DNA from: Agromyces agglutinans
GTDB lineage: Bacteria > Actinomycetota > Actinomycetes > Actinomycetales > Microbacteriaceae
Assembly: GCF_009647605.1 (NCBI RefSeq)
Contig: NZ_WJIF01000009.1
Location: 94,250 to 158,249, forward strand
Length of the DNA: 64,000 bases
Direction: 5' to 3'
The notes beneath the pieces were generated by a model, which did no database searches, was not told the DNA's origin, and saw only the letters and a list, made by a program, of their open reading frames with translations. How positions within the stretch are numbered: the stretch's first letter is position 1; each line of letters starts with the position of its first letter. The translations under genes were made by a program, and so were the position numbers. Positions 53,783 to 61,366 of the stretch are shown here, in pieces.

Positions 53783-54343
53783 TCAATGCACGAGGACCTT
53801 CAGCAGGATCATCACGAGGCCGAAGCCCGCGGTCGCGAGCGCGCCGAGCGCGCGGAACGGCCAGGCGGCACCGCGCCGCGCGAAGGCGATCCAGCCGAGC
53901 ACCGCGAGCACGACCACGCCCGACCAGAGCGCCGTCCAGACCGCCGCCACGTCGTCGATGACGCGCGTGGCGCCGGCCAGCAGGATGAGCGAGGGGATCA
54001 TCGCCGAGGCCAGCAGCCCCCAGGAGCGGTGCAGCGCGATCCGGAACGCCTCGCCGATGCCGACGACCTCGCCGTCGGCGAAGCCGTGGTGGGCCACCGT
54101 GCCGGCGTACACGTGCGCCGCCCAGAACACGATCACGGTCACGAGCACGGTCCAGAACACCTGCCACGAGCTCGACGCATGGCTCGCGCTCACGATGATC
54201 ATCCCCGCGACCAGGATGACGCCGTACACCGACTCCTCGGTCGTGAAGCTGGCCCGCACGATCCGGTCCATCGCGCGACCGCCGGCGGATGCATCCGCCT
54301 GCGGCGCACCCGCCGCGCGGGAGGCATCCGTTCCACCGCTCAC
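53783..54343 (-). CDS. small multi-pass membrane protein, function unknown
   Basis: 186 residues with five hydrophobic segments after a polar N-terminus rich in Ala/Gly. S-F-T-T-E-E-S-V-Y-G-V-I-L-V-A-G-M-I-I begins the first membrane helix, and H-V-Y-A-G-T-V-A-H-H lies between helices 2 and 3. No named family recognised. The GTG start is fixed by TACGCT (54355-54350) 6 bases upstream (leaderless). Lies downstream of the sucCD terminator. Confidence 0.75.
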   Translation of the reverse strand: MSGGTDASRAAGAPQADASAGGRAMDRIVRASFTTEESVYGVILVAGMIIVSASHASSSWQVFWTVLVTVIVFWAAHVYAGTVAHHGFADGEVVGIGEAFRIALHRSWGLLASAMIPSLILLAGATRVIDDVAAVWTALWSGVVVLAVLGWIAFARRGAAWPFRALGALATAGFGLVMILLKVLVH

Positions 54344-54374
54344 GTCACCAGCGTACTGCCGCGCCCGGCGACGC

Positions 54375-54410
54375 CGACGGCCCCGCAGGCGATCGCCTGC
54401 GGGGCCGTCG
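54375..54410 (-). terminator. perfect 36-bp palindrome after sucD
   Basis: A 16-bp stem, CGACGGCCCCGCAGGC with its exact complement, around GATC (54391-54394). It begins 14 bases past the sucD stop and should end the sucCD transcript. Confidence 0.8.
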
Positions 54411-54423
54411 TCGAGTGCGGGTG

Positions 54424-55332
54424 CTACGCCGAGAGCGCGGCGTAGACCTCGCGGAGGAGGTTCGCGGTCTCGGACGGCGTCTTGCCGACCTTGACCCCGG
54501 CGGCCTCGAGGGCCTCCTTCTTGGCCTGCGCGGTGCCTGCCGAGCCCGACACGATCGCGCCGGCGTGACCCATGGTCTTGCCCTCGGGAGCCGTGAACCC
54601 GGCCACGTAGCCGACGACCGGCTTCGTGACGTTGGCCTTGATGAAGTCGGCCGCGCGCTCCTCGGCGTCGCCGCCGATCTCGCCGATCATGACGATCGCC
54701 TCGGTCTCGGGGTCGGCCTCGAACGCGGCGAGCGCGTCGATGTGCGTGGTGCCGATGATCGGGTCGCCGCCGATGCCGATGGCGGTCGAGAAGCCGAGGT
54801 CGCGCAGCTCGTACATCATCTGGTAGGTCAGGGTGCCCGACTTCGAGACGAGGCCGATCGGGCCCTTGCCGGTGATGTTCGCCGGCGTGATGCCGACCAG
54901 CGCCTCGCCGGGGCTGATGATGCCGGGGCAGTTCGGCCCGATGATGCGGGTCGCGCCGCCCTTCTCCTTGGCGTAGGCCCAGAACTCGGCCGAGTCCTGC
55001 ACGGGCACGCCCTCGGTGATGATCACGAGGAGCGGGATCTCGGCGTCGATCGCCTCGATCACGGCGTCCTTCGTGAACGCGGGCGGCACGAACGCGATCG
55101 AGACATCCGCACCAGTCTGCTCCATCGCCTCGGCGACCGTGCCGAACACGGGCAGCTCGACCGCGTTGCCTTCGGCGTCGGTGTGCAGCACCGTGGTGCC
55201 GGCCTTGCGGGCGTTCACGCCGCCCACGACCTGGGTGCCCGCCGCGAGCATGCGCGCGGTGTGCTTGGAGCCCTCGCCGCCGGTGATGCCCTGGACGATG
55301 ACCTTGGAGTCCTTGTTGAGGAAGATCGTCAT
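54424..55332 (-). CDS. sucD: succinyl-CoA ligase alpha subunit
   Basis: 302 residues. [11 protein letters not shown] (CoA-binding), [15 protein letters not shown] and G-H-A-G-A-I-V (phosphorylated active-site His) are SucD hallmarks. With SucC it interconverts succinyl-CoA and succinate with ATP or GTP formation. ATG 55332 lies 17 bases after sucC, so the two are cotranscribed. Confidence 0.97.
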   Translation of the reverse strand: MTIFLNKDSKVIVQGITGGEGSKHTARMLAAGTQVVGGVNARKAGTTVLHTDAEGNAVELPVFGTVAEAMEQTGADVSIAFVPPAFTKDAVIEAIDAEIPLLVIITEGVPVQDSAEFWAYAKEKGGATRIIGPNCPGIISPGEALVGITPANITGKGPIGLVSKSGTLTYQMMYELRDLGFSTAIGIGGDPIIGTTHIDALAAFEADPETEAIVMIGEIGGDAEERAADFIKANVTKPVVGYVAGFTAPEGKTMGHAGAIVSGSAGTAQAKKEALEAAGVKVGKTPSETANLLREVYAALSA

Positions 55333-55349
55333 TGCTCTGCAGTCCTTCT

Positions 55350-56516
55350 CTACGCGGCGTTCGCCAGCTCGGCGGCCTTGTCGGCGCCCTGGTCCATGTT
55401 CTCGGCGAGGGTGACGAGCGGGTGCGCGGCCTCCTCGAGGATGCGGCGGCCTTCGACCACGTTGTTGCCGTCGAGGCGCACGACGAGCGGCTTGTTCGCG
55501 GCCGAGCCGAGCTCGGCGAGCGCGCCGACGATGCCCTTGGCGACCTGGTCGCACGCCGTGATCCCGCCGAAGACGTTCACGAACACGCTCTTGACCTGCG
55601 GGTCGCCGAGGATGATGCCGAGGCCGTTGGCCATGACCTCGGCCGAGGCGCCGCCGCCGATGTCGAGGAAGTTGGCGGGCTTGACGCCGCCGTGGTTCTC
55701 GCCCGCGTAGGCGACGACGTCGAGGGTCGACATGACCAGGCCCGCGCCGTTGCCGATGATGCCGACCTCGCCGTCGAGCTTGACGTAGTTGAGGTCGAGG
55801 GCCTTGGCCTGCGCCTCGAGCGGGTCGGCCGCGGCCTTGTCCTCGAGGAGGGCGTGGCCCGCGTGGCGGAACTCGGCGTTCTCGTCGAGCGTGACCTTGC
55901 CGTCGAGGGCGATGACGTTGCCGTCGTCGTCGAGGATCAGCGGGTTGACCTCGACGAGCGTCGCGTCTTCGCCCTTGTAGACCTCGTAGAGCTTCACGAA
56001 GACCTCGGCGACCTTGTCGACGAGGTCGGCCGGGAAGTTCGCCGCGACGGCGATCTCGCGGGCCTTCGCCGCGTCGATGCCGACGGTCGGGTCGACCTCG
56101 ATGCGCGCGAGCGCTTCGGGCTTCTCGACGGCCAGCTGCTCGATCTCCATGCCGCCCTCGACGCTCGTGAGCGAGAGGTAGGAGCGGTTGGCGCGGTCGA
56201 GCAGGACCGAGAAGTAGAACTCCTGCGCGATGCGGGCGCCCGCGGCGACCATCACGCGCTTGACGACGTGCCCCTTGATGTCGAGGCCCAGGATGGCGCG
56301 AGCGGCCTCCTCCGCCTCGTCGGGCGTCTTGGCGACCTTGACGCCGCCGGCCTTGCCGCGGCCGCCCGTCTTGACCTGCGCCTTGACGACGACGACGCCG
56401 CCCAGCTTCTCGGCGGCGGCACGGACCTCTTCGGGGGTGTCGGCGACGATGCCGGCGAGCACCGGCACGCCGTACTGTTCGAAGAGGTCTCGGGCCTGGT
56501 ACTCGTAAAGATCCAC
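55350..56516 (-). CDS. sucC: succinyl-CoA ligase beta subunit
   Basis: 388 residues: ATP-grasp domain ([11 protein letters not shown] at the start; [18 protein letters not shown] nucleotide loop) and C-terminal CoA-ligase domain with [13 protein letters not shown] 56516 has GGAAG 6 bases upstream. The promoter region contains an 18-bp element identical to one upstream of icd, hinting at joint TCA-cycle control. Confidence 0.97.
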   Translation of the reverse strand: MDLYEYQARDLFEQYGVPVLAGIVADTPEEVRAAAEKLGGVVVVKAQVKTGGRGKAGGVKVAKTPDEAEEAARAILGLDIKGHVVKRVMVAAGARIAQEFYFSVLLDRANRSYLSLTSVEGGMEIEQLAVEKPEALARIEVDPTVGIDAAKAREIAVAANFPADLVDKVAEVFVKLYEVYKGEDATLVEVNPLILDDDGNVIALDGKVTLDENAEFRHAGHALLEDKAAADPLEAQAKALDLNYVKLDGEVGIIGNGAGLVMSTLDVVAYAGENHGGVKPANFLDIGGGASAEVMANGLGIILGDPQVKSVFVNVFGGITACDQVAKGIVGALAELGSAANKPLVVRLDGNNVVEGRRILEEAAHPLVTLAENMDQGADKAAELANAA

Positions 56517-56587
56517 GCTCTGCTTCCAATCGGTCCGCGCGGGTCTCGCGCAGGGATGGTGGGGTGTGAGGACCCGGCCCCGAACTC

Positions 56588-56605
56588 TCTCGATGTCGAG
56601 ATATC
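56588..56605. promoter_or_regulatory. 18-bp element shared with icd (sucC copy)
   Basis: TCTCGATGTCGAGATATC on the plus strand, the exact reverse complement of the sequence at 34595-34612. It lies 72-89 bases upstream of the sucC GTG and just downstream of the predicted transcription start (-10 TAGCAT at 56628-56623), a position suited to repression. Confidence 0.7.
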
Positions 56606-56622
56606 GGCACGGGCCGTCTGCC

Positions 56623-56628
56623 ATGCTA
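56623..56628 (-). promoter_or_regulatory. putative sucC -10
   Basis: TAGCAT on the minus strand. A start near 56616 would place the shared palindrome at about +11 to +28. No convincing -35 seen. Confidence 0.4.
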
Positions 56629-56744
56629 CCCCTCCGGAATGGCGCGGCCGAACTCGCGGAGCCTCGGGCGCTGTCGGCCGGGCGTTCGCGATGCGCGCCG
56701 CGTCGCCCCGAGCGGGTAAGCGCTTGCCTGATCGGATACCCCGT

Positions 56745-57047
56745 TCAGCCGCCCTGCGGCCCGATCCGCGGGAACTCGTCGAGCGAGAACACGAACTCGA
56801 GGGGCACCTCGAAGAACCGCGCGATGCGGAGGGCGAGGTGCAGGCTGGGATTGAACTCACCCCGCTCGAGGTATCCGACGGTCTGGTAGTGCACGCCGAT
56901 CGCCTCGGCGAACTCGCGCCGCGAGATCCGCCGCTCGGCGCGGAGCATCGCGACGCGGTTGTGCACGAGGTCGCCGCGGCCGGCGCCCGGGGGCGCGTCC
57001 CGCGCGTCGGCCGCGCGCCCTCCCGGTTCGCCGGGGGCCGGCATCAT
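56745..57047 (-). CDS. XRE-family helix-turn-helix regulator
   Basis: 100 residues. After a Gly/Ala-rich N-terminus, R-R-E-F-A-E-A-I-G-V-H-Y-Q-T-V-G-Y-L-E-R-G is the helix-turn-helix, followed by P-S-L-H-L-A-L-R-I-A-R-F-F and F-V-F-S. ATG 57047 overlaps the permease stop (ATGA), so it is the third gene of an ABC-2 exporter operon. It probably represses the operon through the palindrome at 58825-58842; this is inferred. Confidence 0.85.
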   Translation of the reverse strand: MMPAPGEPGGRAADARDAPPGAGRGDLVHNRVAMLRAERRISRREFAEAIGVHYQTVGYLERGEFNPSLHLALRIARFFEVPLEFVFSLDEFPRIGPQGG

Positions 57048-57883
57048 GCGCGCTGCAGCGCCGCCTGGCGGCGCGCCTCGATGCCCGACGCCGTCTCGCG
57101 TCGAGCGACCCGGCGCAGCAGGCGCGGCGCGAGCACCAGGCCCACGACCGCCCAGGCCGCGACGATCGCGAACGCGAGCCCCACGTGCCATCCGCCCCAG
57201 ATCTCGACGACGCCGAACTCGTCGGGCAGGAACGCCGACCGCATCGCGTGGCCGATCCAGTACAGCGGCAGCACGAGCCCGATCGGCTGCACCCAGGCCG
57301 GCAGCGTCGAGAGGGGCTGGAACAGCCCGGACACCAGCGCGACCGCCCCGACGACGAGGAAGCCCCAGCCGCCGACGGCGCGCGGGTTGCGGAACACCGT
57401 GCCGACGACGAAGCCGAACGGCGTGAGCGCGACCGTGCCGAGTGCCAGCATCGCGAGCACCTGGAGGACTCCGAGTGCATCGAGGCCGAGGTCGCCGCCG
57501 AGGATGATCGCGGCGATGACCAGAGTCGGCAGCACGGTGCAGGCGATCTCGGCGAGCGTGCGCGTGGTGACCCCGACGGCGTAGACCCGCAGGCCCGACG
57601 GCAGCGACCGGGCTCGCATGAGCGTGCCGTCCTCGCGCTCGGTGACGATCACGGTCGCGAGGCCGTAGGTCGCGATGAACAGCAGCTGGATGGTGAGCAC
57701 GCTCGGCACGACGTACCAGCCGAGCGGCGCCCCGGGCGCGAACTCGGCGTCGCGGTTCAGCCACAGCACCACGGCGACGATCACGAGGCCGATGATGATG
57801 AACAGCACGTCTCCGGGGGTTCGCAGCGAGATGCCGAACTCGGTGAGGCCCCGGCGGATGCCGGCGCGCAGCGCGGTGGTCAT
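57044..57883 (-). CDS. ABC-2 type exporter permease
   Basis: 279 residues with six membrane segments. E-R-E-D-G-T-L-M-R-A-R after helix 2 is the ABC-2 cytoplasmic coupling motif. Exports a lipid, drug or peptide with the ATPase encoded upstream; substrate unknown. Overlaps by ATGA at both ends, so ATPase, permease and regulator are translated as one unit. Confidence 0.88.
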   Translation of the reverse strand: MTTALRAGIRRGLTEFGISLRTPGDVLFIIIGLVIVAVVLWLNRDAEFAPGAPLGWYVVPSVLTIQLLFIATYGLATVIVTEREDGTLMRARSLPSGLRVYAVGVTTRTLAEIACTVLPTLVIAAIILGGDLGLDALGVLQVLAMLALGTVALTPFGFVVGTVFRNPRAVGGWGFLVVGAVALVSGLFQPLSTLPAWVQPIGLVLPLYWIGHAMRSAFLPDEFGVVEIWGGWHVGLAFAIVAAWAVVGLVLAPRLLRRVARRETASGIEARRQAALQRA

Positions 57884-58794
57884 GACGCCTCCTGGTCGAT
57901 CGGGTGACGGTCGCCCGCGGCCTCGTGCCTGGCGACCATCGAGAGGTAGGTCTCCTCGAGCGTCTGCGAGCGCACCTGCAGCTCGGTGACCTGCACGCCC
58001 GGGCGGGCGAGCAGGTCGCGCACGAACGGCACCGGATCGGCCGCGCTGTGCACCTGCCGCGAGCCGCCCTCGCGCCACGAGATCTCGCTGACCCCGGCGA
58101 CGGATCGGGCGAGGTCGGTGGCACTGCCGTCGGCCACGATGCGCCCGCCGTCGAGGATCAGGATGCGCGACGCGATCTTCTCGGCCTCGGCGAGGTCGTG
58201 CGTCGTGAGCAGCACGGTCGTGTCGTCGAAGTCGCTCAGCCGGTTGATGAGCTCATGGAACTCGTGGCGCGCCACCGGGTCGAACCCGGTCGTCGGCTCG
58301 TCGAGGAAGAGCAGCTCGGGCCGGCCCACGAGCCCGATCGCGACATCGAGGCGCCGTCGCTGGCCACCCGAGAGCGAGCGGACCAGCGCCCCGCGGTGCT
58401 CCGCCAGTCCGACGAGGTCGAGCAGCTCGGCGAGGTCGTACGGGCCTCGGCGACCCTCGGCGGTGAACGGCCGGTACAGCTCGGCGAACTGCTCGAGCAG
58501 CGGCCCGACCCGCCACCGCGCGTGGTCGCGCCAGGACTGCAGCACCACGCCGACCCGCGCACGCCAGGCGTCGCCGGCGTGCGCCGGATCCTCGCCGAGC
58601 ACGGCGACGGTGCCCGCGGTCGGCCGCCGGAAGCCCTCGAGGATCTCGATCGTGGTCGTCTTGCCGGCCCCGTTCGGGCCGAGCAGCGCCACGACCTCGC
58701 CCCGGTCGATGCGCACGTCGATGCCGTCGAGTACGTCGCGGGTGCCGTAGCGCATCCGCAGGCCCCGCACGTCGACGACGGGTTGGGTGGTCAT
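57880..58794 (-). CDS. ABC-2 exporter ATPase
   Basis: 304 residues. G-P-N-G-A-G-K-T-T (Walker A), S-L-S-G-G-Q-R-R-R (signature), L-F-L-D-E-P-T-T-G-F-D (Walker B, D-loop) and L-T-T-H-D-L (switch His). The C-terminal 60 residues form the DUF4162-like extension of drug/antibiotic exporters. ATG 58794 has GGAG 5 bases upstream; an ATG at 58836 overlaps the operator and is rejected. First gene of the XRE-regulated operon. Confidence 0.92.
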   Translation of the reverse strand: MTTQPVVDVRGLRMRYGTRDVLDGIDVRIDRGEVVALLGPNGAGKTTTIEILEGFRRPTAGTVAVLGEDPAHAGDAWRARVGVVLQSWRDHARWRVGPLLEQFAELYRPFTAEGRRGPYDLAELLDLVGLAEHRGALVRSLSGGQRRRLDVAIGLVGRPELLFLDEPTTGFDPVARHEFHELINRLSDFDDTTVLLTTHDLAEAEKIASRILILDGGRIVADGSATDLARSVAGVSEISWREGGSRQVHSAADPVPFVRDLLARPGVQVTELQVRSQTLEETYLSMVARHEAAGDRHPIDQEAS

Positions 58795-58824
58795 GCCCGC
58801 TCCGATCATGTTTCGACTATCCAG

Positions 58825-58842
58825 TGTAGCAGACATGCTACA
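58825..58842. promoter_or_regulatory. palindromic operator of the ABC-2/XRE operon
   Basis: TGTAGCA-GACA-TGCTACA, perfect 7-bp arms. On the minus strand its end overlaps a TGC-TACACT extended -10 (58831-58823), so the site lies between -35 and -10 and should block transcription when occupied. Confidence 0.75.
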
Positions 58843-58930
58843 TTCCGTCGTCGGTCAACGCTACCCCCGAGCAGCGACGATCGCGTCCGGGGGTTGATCT
58901 CGCCGGCAGGACGCCTGCGAGACTTGGCGC

Positions 58931-59791
58931 ATGACGGATGCCTCGTCCCCCGGCCCGTCGCGCGCGCTGGTGGGCATCTCCGGGTGGGTGTACCCGCGCT
59001 GGCGCGGCGCCTTCTACCCGAAGGGCCTACGCCAGGCCGACGAGCTCGCGTACGCCGCCGAACGCCTGACCTCGATCGAGGTCAACGGGTCCTTCTACGC
59101 GCTCCAGAAGCCCGCGAACTGGGTGCGCTGGCGCGACACGGTGCCGGGCGACTTCGTGTTCGCGGTGAAGGCACCGCGCTTCATCACGCACCTCAAGCGC
59201 CTGCGCGGCATCGAGGCGCCCCTCGCCAACTTCCTCGCGAGCGGCGTGCTCGCCCTCGACGCGAAGCTCGGTCCCGTGCTCTGGCAGCTGCCGCCGAACC
59301 TCGCGTTCGATGGCGGTCTGCTCGACGACTTCCTCCGGATGCTCCCGCGCACGCGCGCCGACGCCGCGCGCCTGGCCCGCGGCCACGACGAGCGGCTCGA
59401 CGGGCGCGCGTGGTTCGACGTCTCCCCCGGCGACGACCGCCCGCTCCGCCACGCGGTCGAGGTGCGGCATCCGAGTTTCGAGACGGATGCCTGGACCGAT
59501 CTGCTCGGAGCGCACGGCGTCGCGTCGGTCACGGCCGACACGGCAGGCCGGTTCCCGCGCCTCGACGTCGTCACCGCCGACTTCGCGTACGCGCGGCTGC
59601 ACGGCGACACCGAGCTGTACGCCTCGGGCTACGACGATGAGGCGCTCGACCGCTGGGCCGGCTGGATGCGCGGGCACCTCGCGGCGGGCCGCGACGCCTA
59701 CGCCTACTTCGACAACGACCTGAAGGTGCGCGCACCCGTCGATGCGATGGCGCTCATCTCCCGGCTCGCGCCCCGCGACGAGCGTCGATAG
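58931..59791 (+). CDS. DUF72 domain protein
   Basis: 286 residues. V-G-I-S-G-W-V-Y-P-R-W-R-G-A-F-Y-P at the start, S-I-E-V-N-G-S-F-Y, F-V-F-A-V-K-A-P-R-F-I-T-H and Y-A-Y-F-D-N-D near the end are the DUF72 TIM-barrel signatures. Biochemical function is unknown. ATG 58931 follows no strong ribosome-binding site. The last 38 bases overlap the 3' end of the opposite-strand FUSC-like gene. Confidence 0.88.
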   Translation: MTDASSPGPSRALVGISGWVYPRWRGAFYPKGLRQADELAYAAERLTSIEVNGSFYALQKPANWVRWRDTVPGDFVFAVKAPRFITHLKRLRGIEAPLANFLASGVLALDAKLGPVLWQLPPNLAFDGGLLDDFLRMLPRTRADAARLARGHDERLDGRAWFDVSPGDDRPLRHAVEVRHPSFETDAWTDLLGAHGVASVTADTAGRFPRLDVVTADFAYARLHGDTELYASGYDDEALDRWAGWMRGHLAAGRDAYAYFDNDLKVRAPVDAMALISRLAPRDERR

Positions 59792-60827
59792 CGCGGCCTG
59801 CGAGCACGGCGAGGATGCCGACCGCGCAGCCGAGCGCGGTCTCGACGAGCCGGTCGACGAGGAGGCCGCCGACCGCCACCGGCTGGGCGAGGTGCGCGAC
59901 GACGAGGGCGAGCGGGGTCACGAAGACCAGCGCCGCACCGTAGTGGCGTCCGATGAGCACCTCGGCGCCGAACTGCGCGACGGCGACGACGATGACGAGC
60001 ACCCAGGCCGCGGGATCGGGCCAGAGGATCAGGGCCGTCACACCGACGCCCACGGCGGTGCCGAGCACACGGTGCCACGCCCGCGACAGCGAGTGCGCGG
60101 CACCCGCCGGCGGGATCACGGCGCAGACGCTGACCACCGCCCAGTACGGATGCCCTAGCCCCGACGCCAGGGCGATGCCGCCGGCGAGCAGCGCGCCGAC
60201 GACGTGCAGGGCGATCACGGTCCAGACGGCCGGGTCGCGCACGGCGGACCATCGGACGGGTGCCGGTGGTCGCAGCGGCTTGAACCGGGCGGAGCCCACG
60301 CGGCGCAGCAGCCGACCCGAGAGGCTGAGCGCCCACGCGAATGCGGCTGAGCCGATCGCGATGCCCAGTCGCACGCCGACCTCGGCCGTCGGCGTCGGCA
60401 CCGCCGCACAGACGAGGACGGCGAACACGAAGAACAGCGGCGTCGGCGGCGCGAGGCGCGCCACGTTGACGGCGAGCACTCCGCCCACCAGCACGACGAC
60501 GAGCATCAGCGCGGTGATCGCCGTGGCCGCTGAGGCCTCGGCCGAGGCCGCCGAGCCGACGCCGACCGCGCCTCCGCCGCTCCCGCGGGCCGCGACCGCC
60601 GCCGCGATGCCCAGCGCCACGCTCGCCACGAGCCCGACCGTCGCGACCGTCACGGTCCGCAGTCGCCCCCGATACGCCTCACCCCGCCCGAAGATCGCGG
60701 TCATACCGCCGAACGCGGCATACGGGGTCCACTCGGGGCGCCCGATCGACAGCAGGATCGCGAGCGGCACCACCGCGGCGAGCGCCGCGCGCAGCGCGAC
60801 CTCGACGTCGAGCGAACGGACGTTCAC
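59754..60827 (-). CDS. FUSC-like aromatic-acid exporter family membrane protein
   Basis: 357 residues with about ten membrane segments in two halves. R-P-E-W-T-P-Y-A-A-F-G-G-M-T-A-I-F-G in the first half and G-H-P-Y-W-A-V-V-S-V-C-A-V-I in the second resemble FUSC/YccS/AaeB proteins, which export aromatic acids or other small molecules. Function inferred from family resemblance only. GTG 60827 overlaps the Nudix stop (GTGA), linking it to the pcrA operon. Its end overlaps the DUF72 gene by 38 bases. Confidence 0.8.
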   Translation of the reverse strand: MNVRSLDVEVALRAALAAVVPLAILLSIGRPEWTPYAAFGGMTAIFGRGEAYRGRLRTVTVATVGLVASVALGIAAAVAARGSGGGAVGVGSAASAEASAATAITALMLVVVLVGGVLAVNVARLAPPTPLFFVFAVLVCAAVPTPTAEVGVRLGIAIGSAAFAWALSLSGRLLRRVGSARFKPLRPPAPVRWSAVRDPAVWTVIALHVVGALLAGGIALASGLGHPYWAVVSVCAVIPPAGAAHSLSRAWHRVLGTAVGVGVTALILWPDPAAWVLVIVVAVAQFGAEVLIGRHYGAALVFVTPLALVVAHLAQPVAVGGLLVDRLVETALGCAVGILAVLAGRAIDARRGARAGR

Positions 60828-61366
60828 GCGAGCCGGCCGAGCTCCATCGCCGCGTAGCAGAGGGCGGCGACCGTCTCGCCGTCGGTGATCTCGCCCGCGC
60901 GCATCATGCGCACGACCTCGGGCCACGGCACCGCCCGCACGTCGCTGATGCCCTCTTCGGCCTGCGAGTGCCCGGCCGAGCCCGCGGGCGCGAGGCCCGT
61001 GGCGAGGAAGACGACCTCGGGCGCGCGGCAGATGCCGTTGAGGGCGTTCATGCGGCCGATCTCGCGCCACTGCGCAGCCTCATAGCCGGTCTCCTCGAGC
61101 AGTTCCCGTCGGGCCGCCTCGAGCGGGTCCTCGCCGTCGGTGCCGCCGGCGGGCACCTCGACCGACGGTCCGACCGTGTGCCGGTCGACGGTCACGAGCA
61201 GCACCTCGTCGGCCTCGGTCACCGCGACCACGAACACCGCGGTGTGGCGCACCTCGAGCACGCCGTAGATGCCCGCTGCGCCGTCGGGGCGCTCCACCTC
61301 GTCTTCGACGACGCGGATCCATGGGTTCGCGTACACCTCGCGCGTGGCGCGGATCGGCCAGCTCAC
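60824..61366 (-). CDS. Nudix hydrolase (ADP-ribose pyrophosphatase-like)
   Basis: 180 residues. The Nudix box is complete: G-T-D-G-E-D, then E-A-A-R-R-E-L-L-E-E-T-G-Y. Upstream V-P-A-G-G and R-H-T-V-G-P-S-V-E-V resemble ADP-ribose pyrophosphatases. Cleaves a nucleoside diphosphate linked to another group, perhaps ADP-ribose. GTG 61366 overlaps the pcrA stop (GTGA), so it is coupled to the helicase gene. Confidence 0.9.
   Translation of the reverse strand: MSWPIRATREVYANPWIRVVEDEVERPDGAAGIYGVLEVRHTAVFVVAVTEADEVLLVTVDRHTVGPSVEVPAGGTDGEDPLEAARRELLEETGYEAAQWREIGRMNALNGICRAPEVVFLATGLAPAGSAGHSQAEEGISDVRAVPWPEVVRMMRAGEITDGETVAALCYAAMELGRLA

Noticed and set aside
58795..58836. Longer form of the ABC-2 ATPase starting at 58836
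   Set aside because: That start lies inside the palindromic operator and its -10, while ATG 58794 has a ribosome-binding site at the right distance.
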